From a virus, in IMG/VR virus record IMGVR_UViG_3300046721_000156, positions 1 through 44,651 of that record: a stretch of 44,651 bases of DNA; one strand, given 5' to 3'. How positions within the stretch are numbered: the stretch's first letter is position 1; each line of letters begins with the position of its first letter. Shown piece by piece: positions 7,369 through 16,148 of this stretch. The notes under the pieces are model-generated. The model was not told where the DNA came from and did not search any database. It saw only the letters and a list, made by a program, of their open reading frames with translations. The translations under genes and the position numbers were made by a program.

Positions 7369-9473
7369 GCGATATCGACGCAAAGATTGCAGCATTGGCG
7401 CAGGACCCAGCCAACGAGATCAATACAGAAAATACCTATATTGATTCCGAGACTGGGACTGTTCAATTCAACGACACCGCTGCGATTAAGTTGGCGCTCA
7501 CGGACGCCGAGACAGCAGACAATTTTATCAACATCAACCAGTGGGCCAGCGGTTGGACGATGTCCGACCTTCTGTATCAGAGCCCGCTATCAACCAGCAG
7601 CGCGGACGGCAGTACGGATGTGGCGAACTCCGCGGTACCGAAGTTCATGGTATCGAACCACATCAGTTCGATCATCCCGAAGATCATGGGTGGCATCTTT
7701 TATGAGAGCCCGTGCTTCCTGCTCCGTCCATCCCCAGACACCGGCCCGGAACTAATCCGCGCGAAGACCGCATTGTTCAGCTTTCAGTTGAAGGCGATGC
7801 GCTTCGAAGAGGAAGTCGAGCGTGGTCTGGAGCAGATGGCTTTACTCGGCACCGGCATTTGGAAGTGGGGTTACACCGAGTACGAAAAGACCGAAAAGAA
7901 GTACAAGCGTTATGCGCCGAAGGTTGAAGTGCCGGATGGCGTCGAGACCGCACCAATCGACACCCCCGACTCAGATGACTTCGAGATCGAGTTCTACAAG
8001 AAGAAGATTTCTCACCCTTGGATTAAGTTCACTGACATCCGCACGGTCCTAGTTGACCCGGGATGCCGCGTGGGCGATATCCGCGCAGCGAAGTGGGTTG
8101 TCTACCGCGACTACGCTACGTACCAAGACTTGGACCGTCTCCGCGGCACCGACGGCTACGAAATTCCGGAAGAGAGTGTCCTTCGCCAGATGTTCGCGAC
8201 GGCGACCTCCCCCGGCCCTGACAACATTGCTATGACCATTCCGGAAGGGATGATGGGTTACTTGCAGCACGCGAAACCGCGCAGCTACAAGACCTCAGCA
8301 GACCCTAACCGGGCACCTTTGGAAATCATAGAGCGTTGGGACAACGAGAAGGTTATCGTAGTCCTGATTTACAACGGCCACAACATTCTTATCCGCAACG
8401 AGGCTAACCCGTACGGACGCATCCCGTTCTACTCCGCTAACTGGCGCAACATCCCTGACAGCTTTTACGGGCAGGGGTTGGGCTTGCTCATCGGAAGCGA
8501 ACAAATCGTCGAACAAGGGGTAACGAACCTCGCACTTGACCTATTGGCATACTGCTTGCAGCCGGTCGCTCTTCGAAAGAAGGGCTACAACGCTCCAACG
8601 CAGAACACCCGATGGGAGCAAGGCGGCATCATCGACGTCGAAGAAGATGTTGATAAAGCCTTCAAGTTCCTGACCATGCCTCCTGTACCTTCGGAAGCGT
8701 TTAGTTTCATCCAGCAATCCCAGTCCGCAGGCGCGGCAACATCCGGCGCTAACGAGCAAGTTATGCAGGGCGCGGGACACGCTGGCATCGCAACCACAGG
8801 TATGAGAAACGCAACGGGCGCGGCCGCAGTTATCGGCGCGAACGCGGCGCGACTAGACGGCCCAACCGGCCGCTTCGTCCGCCAAATGTTCGAACCTTGG
8901 TTGCACCAGATGGACGAACTCGACAACGACTTGTTGCCGACCTCGGTTATCCGCGACATCCTCGGGGAGAAACTGGGTAACGCATTCAAGGTCGACCACA
9001 TCGATTACCGTAACGCGACCATCGAGTACGAAGTGCTCGCTGGTGCAAGCCTCGGCGCTAAGAAGGAAATGGCGCAGGCTCTACCGATCATGATTCAGTT
9101 GTTGAACAACCCGACGTTCACGGCCAACGCCAACGACGCCGGATATCAGTTCGACGCAGTCGCTATCTTCCAAGCATTCGTGGACGCAGCCGGATGGAAG
9201 TTCTCTCAGGCTTTCTTACGCGAGATGACACCGGAAGAGAAGCAGAAGCACGACGCCAACAGTCCGGCAGCTTTGCAAGCGGCGCAGCAGAAGAGTGCGG
9301 CCGATATGCAGCAAGCCAAGTTCCAGCAGGAACAGACAATCGAAAACCAGAAGCAACTCGGAAAGGCAGGCAACGAAGCCTTCCGTGCTTCTATCGAGAA
9401 ATCAACCGCACCACAGCTAACCGGTACTGGCCCTCAGCAGACCCAAGGCTTCGGCGCGACAACCGCACTATAA
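7365..9473 (+). CDS. Portal protein (head-tail connector)
   Basis: The start is the ATG of an ATGA overlap with terminase, preceded by GGAG; an upstream TTG adds only three residues. The 702-residue length, position and content fit podovirus portals: an N-terminal wing region, a stem region around DSFYGQGLGLLIGSEQIVEQ, a glycine/alanine-rich segment (SAGAATSGANEQVMQG) and a Q-rich helical tail. Twelve copies would form the ring through which DNA enters and leaves and on which terminase and tail adaptor dock. No domain gaps or frameshifts are seen. Confidence 0.92.
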   Translation: MSDIDAKIAALAQDPANEINTENTYIDSETGTVQFNDTAAIKLALTDAETADNFININQWASGWTMSDLLYQSPLSTSSADGSTDVANSAVPKFMVSNHISSIIPKIMGGIFYESPCFLLRPSPDTGPELIRAKTALFSFQLKAMRFEEEVERGLEQMALLGTGIWKWGYTEYEKTEKKYKRYAPKVEVPDGVETAPIDTPDSDDFEIEFYKKKISHPWIKFTDIRTVLVDPGCRVGDIRAAKWVVYRDYATYQDLDRLRGTDGYEIPEESVLRQMFATATSPGPDNIAMTIPEGMMGYLQHAKPRSYKTSADPNRAPLEIIERWDNEKVIVVLIYNGHNILIRNEANPYGRIPFYSANWRNIPDSFYGQGLGLLIGSEQIVEQGVTNLALDLLAYCLQPVALRKKGYNAPTQNTRWEQGGIIDVEEDVDKAFKFLTMPPVPSEAFSFIQQSQSAGAATSGANEQVMQGAGHAGIATTGMRNATGAAAVIGANAARLDGPTGRFVRQMFEPWLHQMDELDNDLLPTSVIRDILGEKLGNAFKVDHIDYRNATIEYEVLAGASLGAKKEMAQALPIMIQLLNNPTFTANANDAGYQFDAVAIFQAFVDAAGWKFSQAFLREMTPEEKQKHDANSPAALQAAQQKSAADMQQAKFQQEQTIENQKQLGKAGNEAFRASIEKSTAPQLTGTGPQQTQGFGATTAL

Positions 9474-9479
9474 TCCGGG

Positions 9480-9497
9480 GGCCGAGGAGACTCGGCC
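9480..9497 (+). terminator. Perfect hairpin with GAGA tetraloop after portal
   Basis: The stem GGCCGAG/CTCGGCC (7 bp, no mismatch) is closed by a GNRA-type GAGA loop, between the portal stop and the next gene. Only two T residues follow, so it is a poor intrinsic terminator. It may instead set mRNA ends or partial read-through between portal and capsid genes. Confidence 0.5.
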
Positions 9498-9514
9498 TTC
9501 GATAGGAATACACA

Positions 9515-9883
9515 ATGGCAGAAGAGAAAGAAGGACGCAAGGTATTAGGTGAGGGGCTAACGTTCGAAGAACGCGTCTCCCTCGCGCAGTTGACCAACCA
9601 GACTGGATGGAAGATTCTCGTGAAGCTGATGGCAGAAGAGTGCCGCCGCGCGACCGAGGCTGTCATCAAGCTGGACCCGAGCGCAGACCGGTATGACCAG
9701 AAGCTAGTCGGCTTGCAGACGACCGCACGCGCGATGAACGTTTTCTCGGCCAGCCTTTTAGACTCGGTAAGGGTCCATCTCCACACCGCAACGGAAGAAG
9801 TGAAGCAGCGAGAGAATACGACCGTATCAACAGAGCCGGTCAATCGCTTTCGCTTGCCAATCGTCCCCACGGACGCGAAGTAG
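9515..9883 (+). CDS. Hypothetical helical protein between portal and scaffold (122 aa)
   Basis: The ATG follows CGATAGGAATACACA. The protein is helical and charged, starts MAEEKEGRKVLGEG, and contains the segment LTNQTGWKILVKLMAEECRR. Small proteins in this slot are common in podovirus late operons, and their roles are mostly unknown. A head-assembly helper is plausible from position. No motif of an enzyme is visible. Confidence 0.75.
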   Translation: MAEEKEGRKVLGEGLTFEERVSLAQLTNQTGWKILVKLMAEECRRATEAVIKLDPSADRYDQKLVGLQTTARAMNVFSASLLDSVRVHLHTATEEVKQRENTTVSTEPVNRFRLPIVPTDAK

Positions 9884-9902
9884 AATCTAATAAGGAACTC
9901 AC

Positions 9903-11189
9903 ATGGCAATCACTAAAGATCAAGTCCTGCAAATGGACTGGAAGACTATCCAAGCTACCATCAAGAGCCCGGAAACTTCGGCTCAGATGCAGCAACTCCT
10001 CCGCGACCGAGAGGTCGTTTCCTTCGTCTCCAAGCTGATGCTTGCCGCGAAGAACGAACAGGAAGCGCGAGAGGCCGAACTCGACGGACAGATAGCGCGC
10101 GTGGTTCCTCCCTCAACAGAGGCACTAGCCGCGGAAGCCGAACAGATGGCCGCCGCACCGGCGGAACCAGTAGCCCCAGCAGCGCCGCCAGCCCTGCCTT
10201 CATTCGAGGCAGAAGATGCGGAGTGGGCAGTCCAAGGTATTAGAATCTTGAGAGACGCGGCCGGTAAGGCTTTGCGTTACGTACAAGAGTATCAGGTGCT
10301 CGGCGAAGATGAACGTCCTATCGGCCGTCCGACTCACTTGGAAGCACGAACGCTACCAGAGTTGATGTCGAAGCAGCGAGAAGTCCACACCCAAGCGACC
10401 CGCGCGTTCCACCGTTTGAAGCAGCAGAAGCTGACCTTCAAGCAGGGACCGAAGACATCGCTGACTCCGGAGCAGATTGCGGAAGCCGCAAAGAGCGCTC
10501 TGGAAGCCAAGGATTCATCCAAGGTCACCGACGTAATCCGTGAGGTGATCGAAAGCCAGTATCAGAAGCGTGACCGCGAGTTGAGCGATAAGGAAGCCTT
10601 CGAAGAGGGCCGCGCCATCTCGAACGAGTTCATGCGCCGCCACCTCTACGATTACAACCCGTGTGAGGCCAACCAGAAGGCGATCAGCGAGTATTTCGCT
10701 GAACACAATCTTGATTTTACTCTCGACAACTTAGAGGCCGCATTCTTGGACCTCATCAGTCAAGAGGGCAAACTTGTGAAGGTTAAGTCCTTCACGCAAA
10801 CACCGGCTGTTGAGGTCGCTAATCCGACTCCAACGCCCGCTGTGGCAGCGACCGTCGAACCGGTAATCCCGGTAGCGGAACCAGCAGCCGCAGTGCCAGT
10901 ACCAGTAGTCGCTCAGCCACCGGCGTCAGTCGCGCCTGCGGTTACAGCAACGGCTCCGACGCCTGCCGCGCCTAATCAGCAACCAGCGGCCCGTCGACCG
11001 GGAGTGAATGGTAGCCTACCTCCGGGTACGTTCAGCGCAGAACGCCCCGTAGTCAAGGATGCCGCACTCGCAAGAAAGGAGTTCTTGCAATCTGTCAGAG
11101 ATATGAAGCCGGACCAAATGAGAGCAAAGCTGAAGACGGACCCTCAATTCGTCAAACAGCTTGAGGCTTACGGCATCCGTATCCGCTAG
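9903..11189 (+). CDS. Putative scaffolding protein
   Basis: The 428-residue protein is highly charged and predicted helical. Ala-Pro-rich linkers lie near residues 80-100 (AAAPAEPVAPAAPPALP) and 290-370, and the basic C-terminal helix region ends MRAKLKTDPQFVKQLEAYG. Position directly before the major capsid gene and low complexity fit an internal scaffold, which shapes the procapsid and leaves before or during packaging; the basic C-terminal helix is where scaffolds usually touch coat protein. No protease motif is seen, so scaffold removal would be by exit rather than self-cleavage. The assignment rests on order and composition. Confidence 0.8.
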   Translation: MAITKDQVLQMDWKTIQATIKSPETSAQMQQLLRDREVVSFVSKLMLAAKNEQEAREAELDGQIARVVPPSTEALAAEAEQMAAAPAEPVAPAAPPALPSFEAEDAEWAVQGIRILRDAAGKALRYVQEYQVLGEDERPIGRPTHLEARTLPELMSKQREVHTQATRAFHRLKQQKLTFKQGPKTSLTPEQIAEAAKSALEAKDSSKVTDVIREVIESQYQKRDRELSDKEAFEEGRAISNEFMRRHLYDYNPCEANQKAISEYFAEHNLDFTLDNLEAAFLDLISQEGKLVKVKSFTQTPAVEVANPTPTPAVAATVEPVIPVAEPAAAVPVPVVAQPPASVAPAVTATAPTPAAPNQQPAARRPGVNGSLPPGTFSAERPVVKDAALARKEFLQSVRDMKPDQMRAKLKTDPQFVKQLEAYGIRIR

Positions 11190-11199
11190 TGACAGACAG

Positions 11200-11212
11200 C
11201 CCGCATAGCGGG
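11200..11212 (+). terminator. Short GC hairpin between scaffold and capsid genes
   Basis: CCCGC-ATA-GCGGG forms a tight 5-bp stem with a 3-nt loop about ten bases after the scaffold stop. No T-run follows, so it is not a normal intrinsic terminator. It might act in mRNA processing or stability upstream of the highly expressed capsid gene. Confidence 0.35.
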
Positions 11213-11233
11213 ACACCATAGACTGGATATATC

Positions 11234-12259
11234 ATGAGCGGTCCTAACCCATCAGGGTCAAACGTATCAAACGTCCTAACGGCACAGGCAATCATTTTCG
11301 ATAAGGAACTGATTCCGAACCTCAAGGGCAACACCAACGCATTCGTTGGAGCAGCAGAGCGTCGCGTCCAAGGTCTTCACATGGGCGTAAACCGTACCTT
11401 CTTCCAGTACAACACACTGGCGGGCGACACGGTTCAGAACGCAGATGGCACCGTGGGCAACCCGGAAGTCATCACCCAGTTGTCCAGCCCGGCTCAAATC
11501 GGCGAATGGAACAACTACGCCAACTTCTCTTCGTTCGCTATTGCAGCGGCGATTGACGAATTGGTAGGCAACAGCGCAGTCGAACTCGGCTACCAAGCCG
11601 GTCAGTCGATCAGCGAGTTGTACAGCGCAGTTGCGGACAGCGCAAGCGGCGTTGACTCACAAGTCAACCAGTCGGCGTTGTTGGCATCTCCGTACACGCT
11701 CGACTTGGGCACCATCCGTGAATTGAAGCAGCAGCTTGTTTCAAAGAACGTGTTGCCTTGCAAGCGTGGAATGTTCTTGGGCGCAATCAGCCCGAACGTG
11801 TTGGGCGACATCTACAACGCGACGACTGTGAACAACAGCATCGTTGACTTGTGGAAGTACGAAAACATGGAGAAGTACGATGCAATGGCAGGCTCCGACC
11901 AGAACAAGGTAATCGTTCTGCCGGGCACCAACATCGGCTTCATGCAGACTCCGTTCGTCACGACCACCGCTAACTACGCTGGTTCGAGCCGCATCGGATA
12001 CCGCACCTACGTGTTCGGTAACTACGCCATGATCGGCGTGTGGCTGCAGGTTCCGGGCGACACCGACCTTGACGAAGGCGACTGGAAGACCATCGACTGC
12101 CGTGTTGTCACCGACGCGCCAGCATCGTCGTTCGACCCAGTTTCGACCATCGGCGGCTGGTGCTCTTACAAGTTCCACCAGACAGTAACGTTGCCACCGG
12201 CAACTGGTGTGAACACCCAGCGTATCCGCTACATCGACAGCGTTCCGGCAATTCAGTAA
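11234..12259 (+). CDS. Major capsid protein
   Basis: The gene follows scaffold and precedes a strong hairpin. The 341-residue protein starts MSGPNPSGSNVSNVLTAQ and shows the composition of HK97-fold coats: balanced alpha and beta content, few cysteines, and regions such as VGAAERRVQGLHMGVNRTFF, the helix ELYSAVADSASGVDSQVNQS, and ending strand IRYIDSVPAIQ. Codon usage is very uniform (AACs, GGCs, CCGs), as expected for the most highly expressed gene. Identification comes from order, size and terminator context; I do not see a diagnostic short motif. Confidence 0.85.
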   Translation: MSGPNPSGSNVSNVLTAQAIIFDKELIPNLKGNTNAFVGAAERRVQGLHMGVNRTFFQYNTLAGDTVQNADGTVGNPEVITQLSSPAQIGEWNNYANFSSFAIAAAIDELVGNSAVELGYQAGQSISELYSAVADSASGVDSQVNQSALLASPYTLDLGTIRELKQQLVSKNVLPCKRGMFLGAISPNVLGDIYNATTVNNSIVDLWKYENMEKYDAMAGSDQNKVIVLPGTNIGFMQTPFVTTTANYAGSSRIGYRTYVFGNYAMIGVWLQVPGDTDLDEGDWKTIDCRVVTDAPASSFDPVSTIGGWCSYKFHQTVTLPPATGVNTQRIRYIDSVPAIQ

Positions 12260-12275
12260 TTTGCCAAACCCGAGT

Positions 12276-12295
12276 GGGGAGGTCGATGCCTCCCC
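12276..12295 (+). terminator. Strong hairpin after major capsid gene
   Basis: The stem GGGGAGG/CCTCCCC (7 bp) has a TCGATG loop and is followed by TCTCACTTC. The stem is GC-rich but the T-run is weak. A partial terminator after the coat gene is typical in podoviruses and would let coat be made in excess. About 57 bases without other clear signals follow before the next ATG. Confidence 0.6.
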
Positions 12296-12352
12296 TCTCA
12301 CTTCATAATAGGCTAAGAGCCGCGCACCACAATAAGCTAAAAGGAATATCCA

Positions 12353-13045
12353 ATGAGTCTTATTCATCAGCCGGACCAGCCGTACGTACCGGGCACGGAC
12401 GTAGAAAATCCCTTCAACGAGCGTCACGATATCGACGCGACGCACGAGGCTATCCAACAGATGTTGGCGGGCGGCACCCCGAACTGGGTGAAGTGGCCGC
12501 ACGAATACAAGTCGTATGTGAAAGAGTCCTTCGCCGCGGAGAAAGAAATCTCCAATAAGATGGCGACCGGCTACAAGTGGGATGACCAAGACGACCTCAC
12601 GAACGAGGCCGCGCGCATGGTGAACAGGGTCGTCACCAGAGAATTTTTGAAGAAGCTGAGCGACAACGGCATTAAGTACGCGCTCGCGGACCACGGATGG
12701 AAGGGTCCCGGCGGCGTCCCGACGGTTGGGCTGTTTTGTATCCCTCCCGGCAACGCTCGAAAGCTACGCCCAATTTGCTACCTAGACGTCCCCTTCATGT
12801 GGGAGTGGAGCATATTGAAGCTGGACAGCCACGGCATCCCGTCCGGCGAGAAGTCCCGCGGATGGCGGACGGTCGCAATCCAGTTGGTTGAGAAAGAGAT
12901 CATCACAGAGCAACAGTGCCACAAAATCTTCGGTGTACCATCACCGAACGTAATCTCCGCAAGATACTTCCGGAGTCTATGGGAAAAGCGTAACGGAACT
13001 CGTTACCGCGAAATAGACGATCAGGAAGCATCCCTCGGACAGTAG
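12353..13045 (+). CDS. Hypothetical head-region protein (230 aa)
   Basis: The ATG follows AAAAGGAATATCCA. The protein begins MSLIHQPDQPYVPGTDVENP and is rich in Trp, Lys and Asp, with a charged N-terminal half and the basic segment EKSRGWRTVAIQLVEKE later. It has no signal peptide or membrane segment. Lying between capsid and a zinc-site protein, it might be a head-completion or scaffold-related factor, but no family is recognised. Confidence 0.75.
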   Translation: MSLIHQPDQPYVPGTDVENPFNERHDIDATHEAIQQMLAGGTPNWVKWPHEYKSYVKESFAAEKEISNKMATGYKWDDQDDLTNEAARMVNRVVTREFLKKLSDNGIKYALADHGWKGPGGVPTVGLFCIPPGNARKLRPICYLDVPFMWEWSILKLDSHGIPSGEKSRGWRTVAIQLVEKEIITEQQCHKIFGVPSPNVISARYFRSLWEKRNGTRYREIDDQEASLGQ

Positions 13046-13112
13046 TCAAATAGCCTGACCCCGGGCCAAAACAGGGCGGTTGAAGATGTTCTGCCAACCT
13101 ATAAGGTGTACC

Positions 13113-13667
13113 ATGTCGAAAGACAAAACAGAAGTGAACGTAGAAGCCGTGATCGCGCAAGCGCAATCCGGCGCTAGCATGACCGACGCAAAGCTGTCGG
13201 CCTTGTTGGCAATCATGGCCGCGAAGGAAGCACGTATCGCGGAGAAGGAAGCGGCCCTAGAAGTCTCTCTAAAGGCTCGTGAAGCCCAGCGTCGTAAGGA
13301 CTCTGAGAACTACACGATTGCCAAGATCGAGACCCAGAAGGCTTGCAAGCACTTGAAGGGCGGCGCTGGCCGCAACCGTGGTCAACAGAAGGACCCGGCA
13401 GTTTACTCTCACATTTTCACCGACCGCACTCAAGTAATCAAGTGCCAGTTGTGCGGCGCGCGTTGGCTCCCGGGCGACACAGACGAGTACCTAACCCGTA
13501 ACGGAAGTAAGATTCCGAACTGGACCGGTATCGGGTGGCGTCGCGCAGTCGAGATGGCGGAAGACAGCAGCAACAAGCCGTCGTCATCGGAGCGTTTCGC
13601 AACACAGGTAACAGGCTCGATGCCGAAGTCGGACGTCGGACTGGATGTACCTAACCTGCAACTGTAA
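13113..13667 (+). CDS. Coiled-coil protein with a probable zinc site (184 aa)
   Basis: ATG 13113 (AAGGTGTACC just upstream) is preferred over a TTG at 13080. The N-terminal half is an alanine- and glutamate-rich coiled coil (MAAKEARIAEKEAALEVSLK region). The middle holds C78, H80 and the pair C111-C114 in KCQLCGARW, which together could bind one zinc ion. The C-terminus is Ser-rich and disordered. The gene ends a transcription block: a textbook terminator follows. Function unknown; a DNA- or protein-binding head factor is possible. Confidence 0.75.
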   Translation: MSKDKTEVNVEAVIAQAQSGASMTDAKLSALLAIMAAKEARIAEKEAALEVSLKAREAQRRKDSENYTIAKIETQKACKHLKGGAGRNRGQQKDPAVYSHIFTDRTQVIKCQLCGARWLPGDTDEYLTRNGSKIPNWTGIGWRRAVEMAEDSSNKPSSSERFATQVTGSMPKSDVGLDVPNLQL

Positions 13668-13676
13668 GTTTCAACC

Positions 13677-13707
13677 GAGGGGCGGCGGTTCCGCCCCCTC
13701 CTTTTTT
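13677..13707 (+). terminator. Intrinsic terminator closing the head-gene block
   Basis: GAGGGGCGG pairs with CCGCCCCCTC (one extra C) across a CGGTT loop, followed by CTTTTTT. This is the best rho-independent terminator in the window and separates the head genes from the tail and fibre genes. Confidence 0.9.
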
Positions 13708-13718
13708 CAGGGAAAAAG

Positions 13719-13820
13719 ATGACCGCCGATACAACCATAGTACCGATTTTCCAAACTTCCCACCTCGGCTGCACCCCTTCACATTTTAGCGCACCCACCA
13801 TGCTGCGCGAGGATTTTTAA
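13719..13820 (+). CDS. Possible 33-aa peptide between terminator and fibre gene
   Basis: This short frame begins 12 bases after the terminator, with an AGGGA ribosome site five bases before its ATG, and stops at TAA 13818-13820, three bases before the next ATG. The peptide starts MTADTTIVPIFQTS and has no recognisable motif. The ribosome site of the next gene (GCGAGGATTTT) lies inside its last codons, so translation of the leader could affect the fibre gene. It may be a real leader peptide or chance. Confidence 0.35.
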   Translation: MTADTTIVPIFQTSHLGCTPSHFSAPTMLREDF

Positions 13821-13823
13821 TTT

Positions 13824-14621
13824 ATGTCAACAAGCGGACCAAATAGCGCGAAGCCAACAACCGGAGAAGTAGTTGCGGGCGTATACAACGCAGTCGCCCC
13901 CGTCCTCGTGGACGGCCAAGCGTGTCCGATTCAAGTAGACGTCAACGGCCAAATCAAGACCTCTGGCGGAGGAGGCGGCGGCAGCAACGTCAACATCACA
14001 GGCATCAACGGAACCGCCCCGGCTCTCACGAATGCTTTACCGGTTGAACTTTCAGACGGCACTAACGCTCTCGGGACATCAGGCAATCCGGTTCGCGTGG
14101 ACCCAACAGGTACGACAGCGCAGCCAGTAAATGCTAGAGGCAACGCAGGCGCGGCATTCGACGCACCCGCAACTGGCACAGCGCCAGCGAACGTTTTGTA
14201 CCAAGGTATTCGTGGAGCAACCACATTCCCGACAGCGGGAACAGACGGACAGATTGTCGCAGAGATGGGAGACAAGGCTGGTCGTCCAGTCATGGTGTTG
14301 AACACCCCTCGCGACCTAGTTGGCGCAGCCGTAGTCAGCAACAACTCTTCGGCATCTGGTGTTAGCTTCATCGCCGCTGGCGCGACTGGCGTGTTCAATG
14401 ACATCATCACATTCGTCGCGACCAACCGCAGCACGAGCGCGACCATCGTCACCTTGACAGACGGCACAGCATCTTACACATTCGCTCTAGCAGCTAACGG
14501 CGGTATCGTAATCAACTTCCCGACACCGCTTCCAGCAACATCAACAGCAACTGCGTGGACTATCGGCAACTCTGCAACAGTCGCATGTGACTACATGGCT
14601 GTCTTCGCCAAGAACAAGTAA
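13824..14621 (+). CDS. Fibre or tail-associated beta protein (265 aa)
   Basis: A GAGG site precedes the ATG. The protein starts MSTSGPNSAKPTTGEVVAG, contains a GGGGGG hinge near residues 49-54, and then a Gly/Thr/Ala-rich beta region with a strand-rich C-terminus (VTLTDGTASYTFALAANGG). Beta-rich, low-charge composition and the following cluster of tail genes suggest a fibre or other exposed virion component. No catalytic or binding motif is identifiable. Confidence 0.75.
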   Translation: MSTSGPNSAKPTTGEVVAGVYNAVAPVLVDGQACPIQVDVNGQIKTSGGGGGGSNVNITGINGTAPALTNALPVELSDGTNALGTSGNPVRVDPTGTTAQPVNARGNAGAAFDAPATGTAPANVLYQGIRGATTFPTAGTDGQIVAEMGDKAGRPVMVLNTPRDLVGAAVVSNNSSASGVSFIAAGATGVFNDIITFVATNRSTSATIVTLTDGTASYTFALAANGGIVINFPTPLPATSTATAWTIGNSATVACDYMAVFAKNK

Positions 14622-14630
14622 GGTGATCTC

Positions 14631-15833
14631 ATGTTGATGCCTCAACTTGCTTCAGACAACTTCACAAGAGCGAACGAAAACCCGATCAGTGACGGCGGAA
14701 ACTGGTCTCAGTGGCTATCGAGCGCAGGATTCTGCGCGGCACAGATTGTATCGAACAAGGCTGAGTCAACGTCCACTGGCGCGAGCAACAACGGGGATAC
14801 CATCCGAACTGGTTTCTCTCCGTGGCCGAACGACCAGTGGTCGGAAGTCACGGTATCTGCTTGTGCAGGAACCAACAACTTCGTAGGTTGCAGTGTCCGC
14901 ATGGCCACAGGCGTTCAAACAGGCTACCGCTGCTTCTGGACCAACGCCACAGGACTAGGAGCATCTGGAACACTCACGATTCAGCGCATGGTAGCTGGTG
15001 TAGCCGCGACTCTAACAACCGTGGCTGTCACAATCAGTGCCGGAAGCACAATACGCCTTCTAGTTGTTGGTTCTCGACTGGTCGCTTTAGTAAACGGGGC
15101 ACCGTGGCTCGGAGTCATAGACACCAACATCACGTCTGGCACTCCCGGGTTCATAGTCACGCCAGTAACTAGCGTGGCGAACGCTGCTTTGTCAGCTTGG
15201 TCTGGCGGAGCGGTTGTTCAACAGACTCGTGTAACAGGTTTCAGCGACAACTTTACAAGAGCGAACGAAAACCCTCTCGGCAACGGAAACTGGTCTACGT
15301 ACGTTGAAGCGGTATCCAACCCATTCAAGATTGTATCGAACGTGGCGGAAGCGTCGGTGATAAACGCTAGAAACGGTTCGTATGTTTCCAGCTTGACTCT
15401 TCCGACAGACCACTGGGCTGAGATGACTATGGCGGCAAACATGAACGGTTTGGCTGCTATGGGTCCGCAAGCTCGTGGCATTCTCGGCGCAAGCTATGCG
15501 TACTGGCGCTTTGTCTACTCAGTTGGTTGGATTTTTCAAACACAATCAACACCCGGCACCAACTCGCTGACAAACCAAGGAACGGTTCTCAGTTCATCCG
15601 CACCAGTGACCGGAGATAAGATACGCATCGAGTGCAGCGGAAACATCATCGCTGGCTTCCTGAACAATGTTTTCTTTGCTGCTTGCATAAGCAGCGCAGC
15701 ATCGACAGGTATAGTCACAGGGATGAACGGAAACCCAAACTCAACTCTAACATTCGCTCAGTTCTCTCTGTTCACAACAGGAACATTCAGTTCTCTTCCG
15801 AACGCCCTGATGCTGACGGGCTGCGGAACATAA
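14631..15833 (+). CDS. Two-domain beta-sandwich tail protein with tandem DNFTRANENP modules (400 aa)
   Basis: The ATG follows AAGGTGATCTC. The protein has two similar halves. Each opens with DNFTRANENP (about residues 9-18 and 206-215), followed by a GNWS strand and an IVSN-AE segment, in the manner of a concanavalin or laminin-G-like jelly roll that can bind glycans. The two DNFTRANENP coding segments are nearly identical at the DNA level, pointing to a fairly recent tandem duplication. No catalytic residues are evident. It is probably a receptor-contacting or accessory fibre domain, but that role is inferred. Confidence 0.75.
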   Translation: MLMPQLASDNFTRANENPISDGGNWSQWLSSAGFCAAQIVSNKAESTSTGASNNGDTIRTGFSPWPNDQWSEVTVSACAGTNNFVGCSVRMATGVQTGYRCFWTNATGLGASGTLTIQRMVAGVAATLTTVAVTISAGSTIRLLVVGSRLVALVNGAPWLGVIDTNITSGTPGFIVTPVTSVANAALSAWSGGAVVQQTRVTGFSDNFTRANENPLGNGNWSTYVEAVSNPFKIVSNVAEASVINARNGSYVSSLTLPTDHWAEMTMAANMNGLAAMGPQARGILGASYAYWRFVYSVGWIFQTQSTPGTNSLTNQGTVLSSSAPVTGDKIRIECSGNIIAGFLNNVFFAACISSAASTGIVTGMNGNPNSTLTFAQFSLFTTGTFSSLPNALMLTGCGT

Positions 15834-15841
15834 GGAGACAC

Positions 15842-16120
15842 ATGCCGTACGATTACCAGACAGCAACGCAACAACTAAGCATCATGAAAGATGACGGCGT
15901 CTCCAAGTCTCAGGCAACCCAAATGCTTTTAGGGTTCGTCGTGAAATACGGAGGAGACGCTAAGCTGGCGCAGATGATTATCGACGCCGACGTTCAACTC
16001 GCGGCACTGATGATCGGTCAAGCAGCCTTGTTCATTCAGACAGAGTTACCGAAGCTGCAAGCAGTACCAGTGGACATGCCAGCAGCATTGCTGGCTCCTC
16101 CCCCAGACCCACAGCCGTAA
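15842..16120 (+). CDS. Hypothetical helical protein before the collagen-like gene (92 aa)
   Basis: ATG 15842 is chosen because a strong AAGGAG site lies a few bases upstream (ATAAGGAGACACATG). A longer upstream frame would overlap the fibre gene. The protein is helical, starts MPYDYQTATQQLSIMKDDG, has a hydrophobic helix AALMIGQAALFI, and ends in a Pro-rich tail APPPDPQP. Function unknown. Location suggests a small tail-assembly or fibre-attachment factor. Confidence 0.7.
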   Translation: MPYDYQTATQQLSIMKDDGVSKSQATQMLLGFVVKYGGDAKLAQMIIDADVQLAALMIGQAALFIQTELPKLQAVPVDMPAALLAPPPDPQP

Positions 16121-16148
16121 GACAATAGACTTTTGATTGGAGAATACA

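Noticed and set aside
11741-12694. 317-codon minus-strand frame opposite capsid and the following gene
   Set aside because: It runs across the capsid terminator and two real plus-strand genes, and its Val/Arg/His-rich composition is that of an antisense shadow.
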